Of a DNA stretch of 44,221 bases, positions 22,991 through 32,010 are shown piece after piece (position 1 is the stretch's first letter; each line of letters starts with the position of its first letter). The stretch spans positions 1 through 44,221 of the forward strand of contig CALVVZ010000006.1 of assembly GCA_944364075.1 (NCBI GenBank), written 5' to 3'. This stretch comes from an uncultured Clostridia bacterium (GTDB taxonomy: Bacteria; Bacillota; Clostridia; Christensenellales; Aristaeellaceae). The notes below the pieces were generated by a model. It had not been told where the DNA came from. It saw nothing but the letters and a program-made list of their open reading frames with translations, and searched no databases. Position numbers and translations under genes: made by a program.

Positions 22991-25246
22991 ATGCATGGAT
23001 ACTTCTGGAGATCGCGGGTTTTCAGAACGTGGCTGATCTGTTATCTTATCGTTCTGCTTTTGCCGCTTTGCTTTAGCGCAGTGACCTTCCAGCATTCTGC
23101 GTCCATACTGACAGAAAAGTTGCAGGCCAGTGCCTTTTCCGCCGCGCAGCAATTAACGGATTTGGCAGACGAACGAATGAAAACCATTTTCGAAATCAGC
23201 GACGCCATCAGCATATCGCCAACAATCCGCTCCCTACGCCGCTATACCCTGCCTTTTACTGCCAGCAAGTATTATGATATTCATCAAATAGGCTATACTC
23301 TCGAAAGCTATATTGTTCATAAGCCATTGATCCAGCAGATTTACATTCACTGCCCGCAGTTGAAATGCCTCGTGAACTTCGACCACATTTATACAAAAGA
23401 AAATCAATATGACAGCATTATAGAAAAGAACCTGCACCTATCCGTGGAAAACTTTCATGCCCTAACCGCTGCCCAGCATCAGTATGATCTGTATGTCACC
23501 GAAGACGGCGAACGCCTTTTGCTTTTCAAGACCATAAGCACCTCGCTAGAGGACAACTCACCGACCCTAACACTCATCATGGTGCTCAACCAGAACACTT
23601 TTGCCAGCATGTTGGAAGATACTGCGCAAACATTCCAAGCTCAGCTGGAAATGCAGCTTCCCGCAGATTGCTTTCTTGGCACACCTGTAGCAACACCGGC
23701 TTTTCCAGTAGCCGTACAAAATAACACCGATTTAGGCGCCTGGAAAACAGAGGATGCCGTAATCTGTCGCGTTCGCGCCAACTATTTTAATGCTACCATT
23801 CAAATGAAAGTACCCAAAGACGTATTGTTGACAGATCTCTACAACCAATCTAGTCTTTTTCTCTATATGTTAATTGTGACGATCATAGCCAGCCTTGGCG
23901 TGGCCTACAGCCTCAACCGATATAATTATCGTCCCGTACATCAATTGCACCAAACTGTCGCCGCCGCGCCTGTTAAGCATGGCAGTGACGAATTCCAAGC
24001 TATGGGTCACCGCTTTCTTGAAATACAGGAAAACTGCAAGCGTCTAGCTGGCGAGGTTGATCGTCTGGCATCCCAAGAGAAGCAACGACTTATTAGCAGT
24101 ATTCTGGCGGGCGACTTGCGCTATATTTCCCCAGAAAAACAGAAAGCTTTGCTTGATAGCCTGCATGGCAGCATGTTTGTGGCATTAATTCTGGAAGAAA
24201 GCGACGATCAGCCACATGACAGTCATGAACTGTTGCAACTCCTGCAGACACAATATGCCAAGGCATGTACCGGTCGTTGTCAAAGTGTAGCATTGTATCA
24301 TGGCGGAATGATCACAATTCTTTTGTCCTTTGCTCAGGACATGGATCAATATAGTGCTCAGCTTGCTGCCCGAACCATTTCAAAGCAAATACTCTGTGCT
24401 GAAAATCATCTTTCCGATCTGACAGCGTATATCGGTGATGGCTTGCTGGGGCTTGAAGGCATTCATCAGTCTTATCTGCATGCTCAAGTAGCTCGCGAAT
24501 ATACCGATTTTGTATACAAGAACGAGAAAACCATCGCACTGTACGACCATACCATGGATTCTGGCCAAATTTCCTGGAAAGAATATGATATTGTAGACGC
24601 CGAACGGCAATTCACCAGCCGAATGGTTGCCGGAGATTATGCTGCTGGCAATGTACTGATCCATGAAATCATTGCATATTATCGTAGCTATGACGGTCTG
24701 CCTATGAACGTCTTGCGCTGCCACATGTTTGGTGTTATGAATATGATGCTCAACACCCTTCGCAGCATCGAACCTGATCTGAACAACATATTCTGCGAGT
24801 CCGGTCAGCCAGTGGATCAGCTGCTCTCGGCACGAACCATGCAAGAGCTTGCCGATGTCATCTTTAACATTATCGAAGAGTTACAGCGTTTACAAGCTGA
24901 ACGCAATGACACGATGAAATCCAGACTGCAAAAAATTGAAAAGTATATTGCCGCACAGTATTTCGATCCCAATTTAAATGTGCAGCAAGTCGCTGATCAC
25001 TTTGGGATTTCTCTCCCTTATCTATCCAGGGAGTTTAAAAGTGCCAAAGGTATAGGTGTGCTGGACTACATCAACCAGTATCGGGTTAATAAAGCCAAAG
25101 AAATGATCGATCAAAATAACGGCGCAACAATCAGCGAAATTGCTCAACGTGTGGGATACTCCAGCAGCCAAACACTCATACGCATTTTCAAACGATATGA
25201 AGGGGTAACTCCAGGAAAATACCGGACCGATGACAAAAAATCATAA
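22991..25246 (+). CDS. Membrane-bound AraC-family regulator (YesN/YtdP-like)
   Basis: A 751-residue one-component sensor. TM1 is about residues 14-33 (TWLICYLIVLLLPLCFSAVT) and TM2 about 286-310 (FLYMLIVTIIASLGVAYSL). The roughly 250 residues between would face outside and probably form a Cache-like sensor. The cytoplasmic part ends in two AraC helix-turn-helix motifs (about 650-751): LNVQQVADHFGISLPYLSREF, and ATISEIAQRVGYSSSQTLIRIF followed by EGVTPGKYR. The ATG at 22991 has AAGGAGG 9 nt upstream; in-frame ATGs further up lack one. Regulators of this build control LplABC-type sugar transporters next to them, so it probably activates both flanking operons on sensing the ligand or the loaded binding protein. 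Confidence 0.9.
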   Translation: MHGYFWRSRVFRTWLICYLIVLLLPLCFSAVTFQHSASILTEKLQASAFSAAQQLTDLADERMKTIFEISDAISISPTIRSLRRYTLPFTASKYYDIHQIGYTLESYIVHKPLIQQIYIHCPQLKCLVNFDHIYTKENQYDSIIEKNLHLSVENFHALTAAQHQYDLYVTEDGERLLLFKTISTSLEDNSPTLTLIMVLNQNTFASMLEDTAQTFQAQLEMQLPADCFLGTPVATPAFPVAVQNNTDLGAWKTEDAVICRVRANYFNATIQMKVPKDVLLTDLYNQSSLFLYMLIVTIIASLGVAYSLNRYNYRPVHQLHQTVAAAPVKHGSDEFQAMGHRFLEIQENCKRLAGEVDRLASQEKQRLISSILAGDLRYISPEKQKALLDSLHGSMFVALILEESDDQPHDSHELLQLLQTQYAKACTGRCQSVALYHGGMITILLSFAQDMDQYSAQLAARTISKQILCAENHLSDLTAYIGDGLLGLEGIHQSYLHAQVAREYTDFVYKNEKTIALYDHTMDSGQISWKEYDIVDAERQFTSRMVAGDYAAGNVLIHEIIAYYRSYDGLPMNVLRCHMFGVMNMMLNTLRSIEPDLNNIFCESGQPVDQLLSARTMQELADVIFNIIEELQRLQAERNDTMKSRLQKIEKYIAAQYFDPNLNVQQVADHFGISLPYLSREFKSAKGIGVLDYINQYRVNKAKEMIDQNNGATISEIAQRVGYSSSQTLIRIFKRYEGVTPGKYRTDDKKS

Positions 25247-25298
25247 TTCCTCCACTCTGCTCTTAAAAATCAGCTACGCTTTATGCAAAACAAACGCA

Positions 25299-25327
25299 TT
25301 TACATTTCTTATGCTCCACGATATAGT
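25299..25327 (+). promoter_or_regulatory. Promoter of the permease/hydrolase operon
   Basis: TTTACA (25299-25304), 17-bp spacer, TATAGT (25322-25327). The transcript would begin near 25334 and reach AGGAGG at 25365. Confidence 0.6.
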
Positions 25328-25380
25328 CTGAGATACAACGAACGTTATCTACAAACTATTTCTGAGGAGGAGTGCTGGCT

Positions 25381-26289
25381 ATGCGCATGAAGCAACTACT
25401 CGCAAATTACCGTCAAAACAAGCTGTTGTATTGGTTGATTCTACCTTCGCTCATATTTTTATTCATTTTCAATTATATCCCCATGGGCGGTCTGATTATT
25501 GCCTTTCAGGATTATTCCTTTACCCGCGGAATTTGGGGAAGCGAATGGATTGGCTTTGAAAACTTTACAGACTTTTTTTCTGGTATGTATTTTGGCCGTA
25601 CGTTGGGCAATACGCTGGCGCTAAGCGGATTGGACCTTCTCTTCAATTTCCCTGCTGCGATTATACTAGCGTTAATGCTCAATGAAGTTCGCTCTGCCCG
25701 TTTTAAGCGCACAATTCAAACAGTAAGCTACATGCCGCATTTCATTTCCATGGTGGTAGCTGCCGGGTTAATCAAAGAGTTCTGCGACTCATCCGGCGTA
25801 ATTTCTTCCCTGGCCGTTCAATTAGGTGGAAAACCACAAAGTTATATATCTCAACCGCAGTATTTCCGCAGTATTTTCACCATCTCAGAAATATGGAAAT
25901 CGGTAGGCTTCAACAGTATCGTCTACCTGGCCGCCCTTTCTGGCATCAGCGAGGAACTGTATGAAGCTGCCCGAATTGATGGTGCGGGGCGCTGGCGGCA
26001 GCTTTTTCATGTAACGTTCCCGGGTCTTTTGCCCACTGTCATTATTATGTTGATCCTGCGTTGCGGGGCCATCATGAATGTAAACTTTGAGAAGGTCCTT
26101 TTGCTGTACTCTCCCTCTACTTATGCTACTGCAGACATCATTAGCACCTATGTATACCGTATGGGTATCATCAAGCAAAAAATCGGATTCAGCACGGCTG
26201 TGGGGCTATTCAACTCGGTCATCAGTCTAATTTTGGTGCTCGGTGTAAACAAGTTGAGCAAAATGTATACTGAAACCAGTATGTTCTAA
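25381..26289 (+). CDS. ABC sugar transporter permease, LplB-like
   Basis: A 302-residue inner-membrane permease with six predicted helices. The start region KLLYWLILPSLIFLFIFNYI PMGGLIIAFQDYSF is the LplB/YteP hallmark. The EAA loop is ISEELYEAARIDGAGRWRQLFHVTFPGL (about 198-225), which docks the ATPase. A GTG at 25372 is too close to AGGAGG; the ATG at 25381, 10 nt away, is chosen. With the 26304 gene it forms the channel for the binding protein at 17562. No ATPase gene is present, so a shared MsmX-type ATPase encoded elsewhere is expected, as for other LplABC systems. Confidence 0.92.
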   Translation: MRMKQLLANYRQNKLLYWLILPSLIFLFIFNYIPMGGLIIAFQDYSFTRGIWGSEWIGFENFTDFFSGMYFGRTLGNTLALSGLDLLFNFPAAIILALMLNEVRSARFKRTIQTVSYMPHFISMVVAAGLIKEFCDSSGVISSLAVQLGGKPQSYISQPQYFRSIFTISEIWKSVGFNSIVYLAALSGISEELYEAARIDGAGRWRQLFHVTFPGLLPTVIIMLILRCGAIMNVNFEKVLLLYSPSTYATADIISTYVYRMGIIKQKIGFSTAVGLFNSVISLILVLGVNKLSKMYTETSMF

Positions 26290-26303
26290 AGGTGGTGGAA
26301 GAT

Positions 26304-27191
26304 ATGTCTATGAAAATCAAAGAAAGTCCCTCGCGCAAGATTTTCGTATTTCTCAATACGTTCCTGCTGTGCCTTATTGGTTTTGCTTGTGTCGCTCCGA
26401 TGATTCATGTGCTGTTCTGCTCGTTTTCCGATCCTACGGTGATCGCTCGAGAGGGCGGCTTCCGGCTTTGGCCCGTGGCTCCTTTTTCCTTTGAAGGATA
26501 TCGTGCAGTACTATCCTATAAAAACGTGCTCATAGGCTATGGCAATACGCTGATCTATGTCATCGGCGGCGTGCTGCTGAACCTTGTGCTGACAATTTCT
26601 GCCGCTTATGTACTCTCTCGCAAGCGTTTTGCCCCGCGTGGATTCGTGACGATGATTTTTGCCTTCACCATGCTGTTTAATGGCGGCATGATACCGAACT
26701 ACTTATTGGTGGTGGATCTTGGACTGATTGACAGCCGCTGGGCGCTTCTTCTCACCAGTGCATTCAATACGTTCAACATGATTATTCTAAAAAACGCATT
26801 TTTATCCGTCCCCGACTCCTTGGAAGAGTCCGCACGACTGGACGGCGCCAATGATCTGCGCATCATGTGGCACATCATTATCCCGCTATCCAAGGCATCG
26901 ATTGCTGTGATTACTCTTTTTGTTGCGGTTACGCTGTGGAACTCCTGGTTCACTGCCTCCATTTATATTACAGACCGCAACAAATGGCCCATCCAGATGT
27001 TCCTCCGTGAGATTTTGATCAACAACTCGCAAAAAAGCCTAGAGAGTGGCGCCCAAGCCTCTGCTATGGCATTGCAGATCCTGGTCAAGTACACAATTAC
27101 CATTATTGCAACGGTGCCGATTCTGTGCATTTACCCCTTTGTGCAAAAGTTTTTTGTCAAGGGTGTTCTGATCGGCTCTGTGAAGGAGTAA
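26304..27191 (+). CDS. ABC sugar transporter permease, LplC/YtcP-like
   Basis: A 295-residue permease with six helices. It begins near FVFLNTFLLCLIGFACVAPM, continues VLFCSFSDPTVIAREGGFRLWP as LplC/YtcP proteins do, and has the EAA loop PDSLEESARLDGANDLRIMWHIIIPLSK. It ends FVQKFFVKGVLIGSVKE, the family's usual C-terminus. The frame opens with GTG at 26292, but AAAGGTGG sits 8 nt before the ATG at 26304. It is 14 bp downstream of its partner permease. Confidence 0.92.
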   Translation: MSMKIKESPSRKIFVFLNTFLLCLIGFACVAPMIHVLFCSFSDPTVIAREGGFRLWPVAPFSFEGYRAVLSYKNVLIGYGNTLIYVIGGVLLNLVLTISAAYVLSRKRFAPRGFVTMIFAFTMLFNGGMIPNYLLVVDLGLIDSRWALLLTSAFNTFNMIILKNAFLSVPDSLEESARLDGANDLRIMWHIIIPLSKASIAVITLFVAVTLWNSWFTASIYITDRNKWPIQMFLREILINNSQKSLESGAQASAMALQILVKYTITIIATVPILCIYPFVQKFFVKGVLIGSVKE

Positions 27192-27195
27192 CGCT

Positions 27196-28380
27196 ATGCA
27201 GCAAGTACCCAAAAGCTTATGGAATGCGAATTACTTGTTCCTTGTTCTTGTAAACTTCTTTGTTTCCATCAGCTATTCTATGGTAGCAATGGTTATTTCC
27301 CAATATGCCGTAAGCATGGGCATGAGCGTCGCTTTGGCCGGTTCCCTGACAGGCGCGTTTTCCATTGCCTCCATGGTCGTACGCCCATTCACCGGATATA
27401 TCAACGATCATTGTGAGCATCGAAACTTGCTAATGCTTGCCACCGTTGGGATGGGTATCGCAACCCTGGGCTATGGATTCACTGATGCGCCTATAGTGCT
27501 CATGGCCATGCGTCTCCTTCACGGCGCTGCCTTTGCATTCAGCAGTACGGTGAATATGGCAGTCATTCCTGGCCTTGTCCCCTCCAACCGCATTACTGAA
27601 GGCTTAAGCTATTATGGTATTGTTCAATCCGTGGGTGTAGCGCTAGGCCCGTCTCTGGGGATAGCCATTATCGGCGACGGACAGTATCAGCTCAACTTTG
27701 TCATATCTTCCCTCATCGCTTTGGCAGCCGCAGCGCTCGTATTTCTCCTGCCCAAGATGCCCTGCCAGCCTTCCTCCGGTATCCGGCGTATACGGCTTGG
27801 GGATATCTTTGCCAAGGAATGTATTCTGTATGCTTTTATTGATGTAGCCATTGCCTCCGCCAACGGACTGGAAACCAGCCTGATCTCCCTATACGGGGCA
27901 CAGCAGCATATCGCTAATATTGGCTTGTATTTTACCGTTTCCGCCGTCGTTCTATGCATTGCGCGCCTCGTGCTGGGAAAGCTTGCCGACAAAAAGGGGG
28001 TAGCTTTTGCACTTTATCCTGGACTGGCACTTATCATAGGTGGCTTTTTCATTCTCTGGCGCGCCCATACGCTGGCTGTATTTTTGACGGCATCAGTCAT
28101 CAAGACGGTTGGTATTGCCCTGGCGCGTCCCGCTATTCAGGCTGCCTGTTTGAAAGCTGTACCGCCTCACCGGCGCGGCAGTGCCTCCAGCACCTATTAT
28201 ATTGGATCAGATATCGGTCAAGGTACATCGCCCATCATCGGTGGCCGCATTGTGGACATGACCGGTAATGCAGACTATGGCGCTGCTTTCGCCTGGTATA
28301 CCTTGCCGCTTTTCCTTGGCGCTGGCGCTTTCGCACTGTGGAACCGTAAGAACCGCGTATCCCAGCAGCAAGGAGGATAA
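27196..28380 (+). CDS. MFS transporter
   Basis: A 394-residue protein of twelve hydrophobic segments. The MFS motif between helices 2 and 3 is GYINDHCEHRNLLM, and its counterpart between helices 8 and 9 is GKLADKKGVAF. The size and motifs fit drug/H+ antiporters or sugar-efflux members; the substrate cannot be read. GAAGGAG overlaps the end of lplC and the ATG is 4 bp after its stop, so it is tightly linked. Within this operon it may export a product released by the hydrolases, for example the freed acid or aglycone, or a toxic analogue; that is inference. Confidence 0.85.
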   Translation: MQQVPKSLWNANYLFLVLVNFFVSISYSMVAMVISQYAVSMGMSVALAGSLTGAFSIASMVVRPFTGYINDHCEHRNLLMLATVGMGIATLGYGFTDAPIVLMAMRLLHGAAFAFSSTVNMAVIPGLVPSNRITEGLSYYGIVQSVGVALGPSLGIAIIGDGQYQLNFVISSLIALAAAALVFLLPKMPCQPSSGIRRIRLGDIFAKECILYAFIDVAIASANGLETSLISLYGAQQHIANIGLYFTVSAVVLCIARLVLGKLADKKGVAFALYPGLALIIGGFFILWRAHTLAVFLTASVIKTVGIALARPAIQAACLKAVPPHRRGSASSTYYIGSDIGQGTSPIIGGRIVDMTGNADYGAAFAWYTLPLFLGAGAFALWNRKNRVSQQQGG

Positions 28381-28383
28381 ATA

Positions 28384-30057
28384 ATGTATATTCAACGTAC
28401 GTTCATGGTACCGCTTCGAGACGGCATCCATCTCGCAACCGATCTCTATTTACCGGATACATCGGGACGGTGGCCGCTGATTCTTTTTCGCACCCCCTAC
28501 GGGCGCCAATATCTACCTGAAAACCCGCTATATGGCAGTATAGACCATTGGACAGATCACGGCTACGCTGTTTGCGCCCAGGATATCCGCGGCACGGGAG
28601 ATTCGCAAGGTGAACTAGGGCTTGGCGGCGACAAAGAATTCAATGATGGCGAAGACGCAATTCATTACCTGGCCCAACAAGATTTTTGCGATGGCCGCGT
28701 TGGTATGTTCGGTTTGTCTTTTCCTGGATTTGTACAAACCGCAGCAGCCGCACAGACCCCTGAAGAGCTGAAGGCCATATGTCCCTTCATGTGTCCTGCA
28801 CTGCATCCCTTCGGCGCCCAGCGCCCACAGGTGCTCCACTTGGAGCATCTCCTATGGACCTATGGACAGCTCGTTTCCCATCCGGAAAAATATTTGCCCA
28901 ACCATGAGATTCGCTCACGCCTTCTGCCAGCCCTTGAAGAAAATGCCCGTCATTTAACAGATTTTCTGCTGGATCTTCCAATATGCCGCTGCCGTGCTGC
29001 TGCGTATCCGGAAATCGGGCTTCTGAATCAGTATCGCGCTTCGGTTGCAGGTATTGGCGTAGAGGAATATTGGGCGCAGATGCACATGCCCATTGATTTT
29101 ACGCAAGTTCGAGCTGCCATGCTTTTCGGTACCGGTTGGTTGGATGTCGCAAAAGAATGGACCATTGAAAGTTACTGCGCGGCACGTAAAGCGACGCATG
29201 CACCTGTCCGACTGCTTATCGGGCCTTGGGCACACGACGAACATTTACAGAATAAAATCAACGGTGCTGACCATAGCACATCTACCGGTGGAGACATCCA
29301 CGAAGTGCGCGGCATGATGCTACGTTGGTTTGATCATTACATAAAGGGGAAAGACACCGCCCCGTTTTTGCAGCGCGTCCGCTACTTTATGCGGGGTAGC
29401 AATGATTGGCGCAATGCCGCTGAATGGCCACCTGAAAATGCTGTACTGCGTCCCTTTTATCTTGATCCAAATGGCTGCTTGTGTGAAACACTCCCGACGC
29501 AGGATGGAAAACTGCTTTACACTGCAGATCCTTCCAATCCCACACCTTCCACAATTTGCGATCATGCCGGCCACACACTTTTGGCGGACTGGTCACAAGT
29601 TAGTGCCCGGCCTGATGTGCTATACTTCCACAACGCAGTTTGCGAGAAACCATTATATGTCGCCGGTACCGTACATGTCTCTTTATTTGCTCAAACCGAT
29701 GTTCCTGACACAGATTTTGTATGCAGGGTCTTGGATATTGACGCGGAGGGCCATGAAACAGAGCTTTGCGTTGGAATGATTCGTGCCAGCCTTCGCCATG
29801 GCGGATTTCAGCGAGAATGGATTTCTCCGAATTCCGTGGAACAATATAAATTTACTGCCGGCAATTTAGCAAATTGCTTCCTGCCAGGGCATCGCATAGG
29901 CATTCAAATATGCAGTTTTCTCTTTCCTTGTTGTGATCGGAACCTGCATACCACTGCTCCCATTGGCCAAGGTTGCTACGGCGTAAGTGCCCATCATCAG
30001 ATTTTTACCGGTAAATCCTGGCTAGCTGCAATTTATCTGCCCTTACTATCCGATTAA
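28384..30057 (+). CDS. CocE/NonD-family hydrolase (S15 X-Pro dipeptidyl-peptidase-like)
   Basis: A 557-residue alpha/beta hydrolase with complete catalytic residues: Ser112 in GLSFPG, Asp254 in GTGWLDVA and His284 in GPWAH. The N-terminal part has LRDGIHLATDLYLP and CAQDIRGTGDSQGE. The C-terminal part is the jelly-roll (VAGTVHVSLFAQTDVPDTDF, FLPGHRIGIQICSF). The family includes cocaine esterase, glutaryl-7-ACA acylase and Xaa-Pro peptidases, all acyl-ester or amide hydrolases. There is no signal peptide, so it works in the cytoplasm. AAGGAGG precedes the ATG by 7 nt. It shares its fold with the inactive-looking protein at 19247, a striking pairing within one locus. Confidence 0.9.
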   Translation: MYIQRTFMVPLRDGIHLATDLYLPDTSGRWPLILFRTPYGRQYLPENPLYGSIDHWTDHGYAVCAQDIRGTGDSQGELGLGGDKEFNDGEDAIHYLAQQDFCDGRVGMFGLSFPGFVQTAAAAQTPEELKAICPFMCPALHPFGAQRPQVLHLEHLLWTYGQLVSHPEKYLPNHEIRSRLLPALEENARHLTDFLLDLPICRCRAAAYPEIGLLNQYRASVAGIGVEEYWAQMHMPIDFTQVRAAMLFGTGWLDVAKEWTIESYCAARKATHAPVRLLIGPWAHDEHLQNKINGADHSTSTGGDIHEVRGMMLRWFDHYIKGKDTAPFLQRVRYFMRGSNDWRNAAEWPPENAVLRPFYLDPNGCLCETLPTQDGKLLYTADPSNPTPSTICDHAGHTLLADWSQVSARPDVLYFHNAVCEKPLYVAGTVHVSLFAQTDVPDTDFVCRVLDIDAEGHETELCVGMIRASLRHGGFQREWISPNSVEQYKFTAGNLANCFLPGHRIGIQICSFLFPCCDRNLHTTAPIGQGCYGVSAHHQIFTGKSWLAAIYLPLLSD

Positions 30058-30087
30058 ATCTACTTGCTTTCCAAAGGAGGCCATGGT

Positions 30088-31719
30088 ATGCTTTGTCGCA
30101 AGCAGTTCCGCCACGGCGAAACCATGTACATTTTTTATCCCGGTTCTCAGCAGCGTACGCCATTTAAACGAAGCGGTTTATTTCTATTGATGGATGAAGT
30201 AAATGAGCAGACCGTATCAGCCTTGCTTGGCCAATACGGTCTCGAACAGTTATGTATGGATGAAGATATTATTTTGGGCATTCCTGTGCCGCCTCCCGGC
30301 GGATGGGATAACGTATCCTCATCCGCTATGCGTATTTTTTATGACGGCTTGTCAAATCCAGAAGATATTCCATTTGAATTAAGCCGCGAAGGTATTCCGA
30401 CATTGGCATCCATGCTGCGTTTCTGGCATCCAATGAATGATGTGCGCTATGTCATTGGACTGGGAACAGGAGCATCCTACGCGCTGCGCCTTGCCGCTGA
30501 ACAACCTGCTTGGTGGGCTGGTCTCTGTGTTTTAGGCGGAAATCTTCCTCCCGAAGCACGCTTAATTGCCCCAATGCCTGTATGGCTCAGCGCATGCGAT
30601 GCATCCACGGTCAAAAGGTTTTGTCAGGCTAATCAAGTCGACACCAGGGATGGCGAACTATGTTATTGTCATCGGAATCCTTGGCAGAGGGTCGTTACTA
30701 CCCCTTTATGCTGTAATGCATCTGCCTTTCGTCTCGTATGGAATCGTTTGTTTCGCCATGTTCGTCGCATCAATACCTGTTCCACCGGAGATATTACCAG
30801 CCGCATGGAGGATGCGCACCAAATTTTTCGCTGCTTCATAGAGGACGAACGGTTGGATAGTATGCCGCATACCTGGTTTGAGCACATTCCCGCAGATACT
30901 GCACCGGGCAAAAAATTACCTATGGTAATATTTTTCCATGGTGGCTCCGATAATCCAGCGGAAGCTGCAGAAATGACACGTCTGCATGAACTTGGCCAGC
31001 AAGAGGGGTTCGTCACCGTATATCCTTGGGCTACAAACCGGTGCAGCTGGAATAGTGGTTTGAATCCAGAGTTGGAAGATGATATCTCCTACATTACCGC
31101 TCTGATTCAATCCATGCTCCGCCGCTATCCCATAGATCCCGAGCGCATTTACCTTTCTGGTTTCTCCAACGGCGCAGCCATGGCTATGAGTATGGCGCTT
31201 TGCCACCCTGGGCTAATTGCTGGAATTTTTCCAATTGACTCAAACTGGCCCGGTCGGCGCGGAATATACGAGGAAATTGACTGGCACACAGTTCTCCCCT
31301 TTGCAAAAGGTATGGAGCAGAAAGCTTTATGCGATTATCTAATGCCTATATGGTACACTTACGGCAGCCGTGAGCTCTCTTATCCTGTGCGCAGGCGAAG
31401 CTCGCAGCAACATCAATACGACTTTTGGAAAATGTACAACCACATCACCATAAGTCCTACCCCGGAAGTCGGTGACACAGAAGGCTGCGACTATGGCGTG
31501 CCCGGCGATCTTCAGGAAACACTATACCCTTGTACTACCTTCCCTAAGCATCGGTATGAGGTGCAACGCTTCTATGATTCTTCTGACCGCAATTTGTACA
31601 ACTATGTTGTCATGTATGACAAGGGACACGAAGTAGCTCCAATGGATGCTGCTCTAGGCTGGAATTATGTGCGTGCTTTCCGTCGCTTATCTGATGGAAC
31701 ATTAAAGCAGATTTCATAA
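30088..31719 (+). CDS. Two-domain PHB-depolymerase-like esterase (CE1/LpqC type)
   Basis: A 543-residue protein with two hydrolase-like halves. The C-terminal half (about 270-543) has LPMVIFFHGGSDN, the nucleophile in IYLSGFSNGAAMAMSMAL and His in YDKGHEVAPMDAALGWNYV, as in polyhydroxybutyrate depolymerase / feruloyl esterase-like enzymes. The N-terminal half has a similar pattern, but its elbow is YVIGLGTGASYALRLA, with no Ser in the G-x-S-x-G position, so it looks degenerate. AAAGGAGG lies 7 nt before the ATG at 30088; the upstream TTG at 30064 is rejected. No signal peptide. It is the last gene of the plus-strand operon. Confidence 0.8.
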   Translation: MLCRKQFRHGETMYIFYPGSQQRTPFKRSGLFLLMDEVNEQTVSALLGQYGLEQLCMDEDIILGIPVPPPGGWDNVSSSAMRIFYDGLSNPEDIPFELSREGIPTLASMLRFWHPMNDVRYVIGLGTGASYALRLAAEQPAWWAGLCVLGGNLPPEARLIAPMPVWLSACDASTVKRFCQANQVDTRDGELCYCHRNPWQRVVTTPLCCNASAFRLVWNRLFRHVRRINTCSTGDITSRMEDAHQIFRCFIEDERLDSMPHTWFEHIPADTAPGKKLPMVIFFHGGSDNPAEAAEMTRLHELGQQEGFVTVYPWATNRCSWNSGLNPELEDDISYITALIQSMLRRYPIDPERIYLSGFSNGAAMAMSMALCHPGLIAGIFPIDSNWPGRRGIYEEIDWHTVLPFAKGMEQKALCDYLMPIWYTYGSRELSYPVRRRSSQQHQYDFWKMYNHITISPTPEVGDTEGCDYGVPGDLQETLYPCTTFPKHRYEVQRFYDSSDRNLYNYVVMYDKGHEVAPMDAALGWNYVRAFRRLSDGTLKQIS

Positions 31720-32010
31720 CAATACGCGCCTTAGAACATACTCACTCCATTCTTTGGTCATCCCTCTACCCCATCTGCAAAAAAGATTATCAATTTCAAA
31801 ACTTATGACCCGCTTCTCCGTTTTGTTGGTCAACAGGTACGTACAGCAATTTTTTATTCTTCTTGGGTATCGCTGCTGTGCTTCATTCTCGCATAATGAT
31901 AAAGATTGGATATGACAGCATAAGTCACTGTTGTCTCGTCCTTGTTTTTCGTACGATTTCCACGTTCACGTCAGTAAGTATACCATCACGGTCTAGGGCG
32001 TTTGTCAAAA
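31720..32010. other. Convergent intergenic region, no gene seen
   Basis: These 291 bp separate the plus-strand esterase operon from the minus-strand glycosidase operon. No ORF with a ribosome site, no convincing terminator and no RNA gene was recognised; only weak pairings such as ACAGC/GCTGT were found. Confidence 0.5.
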
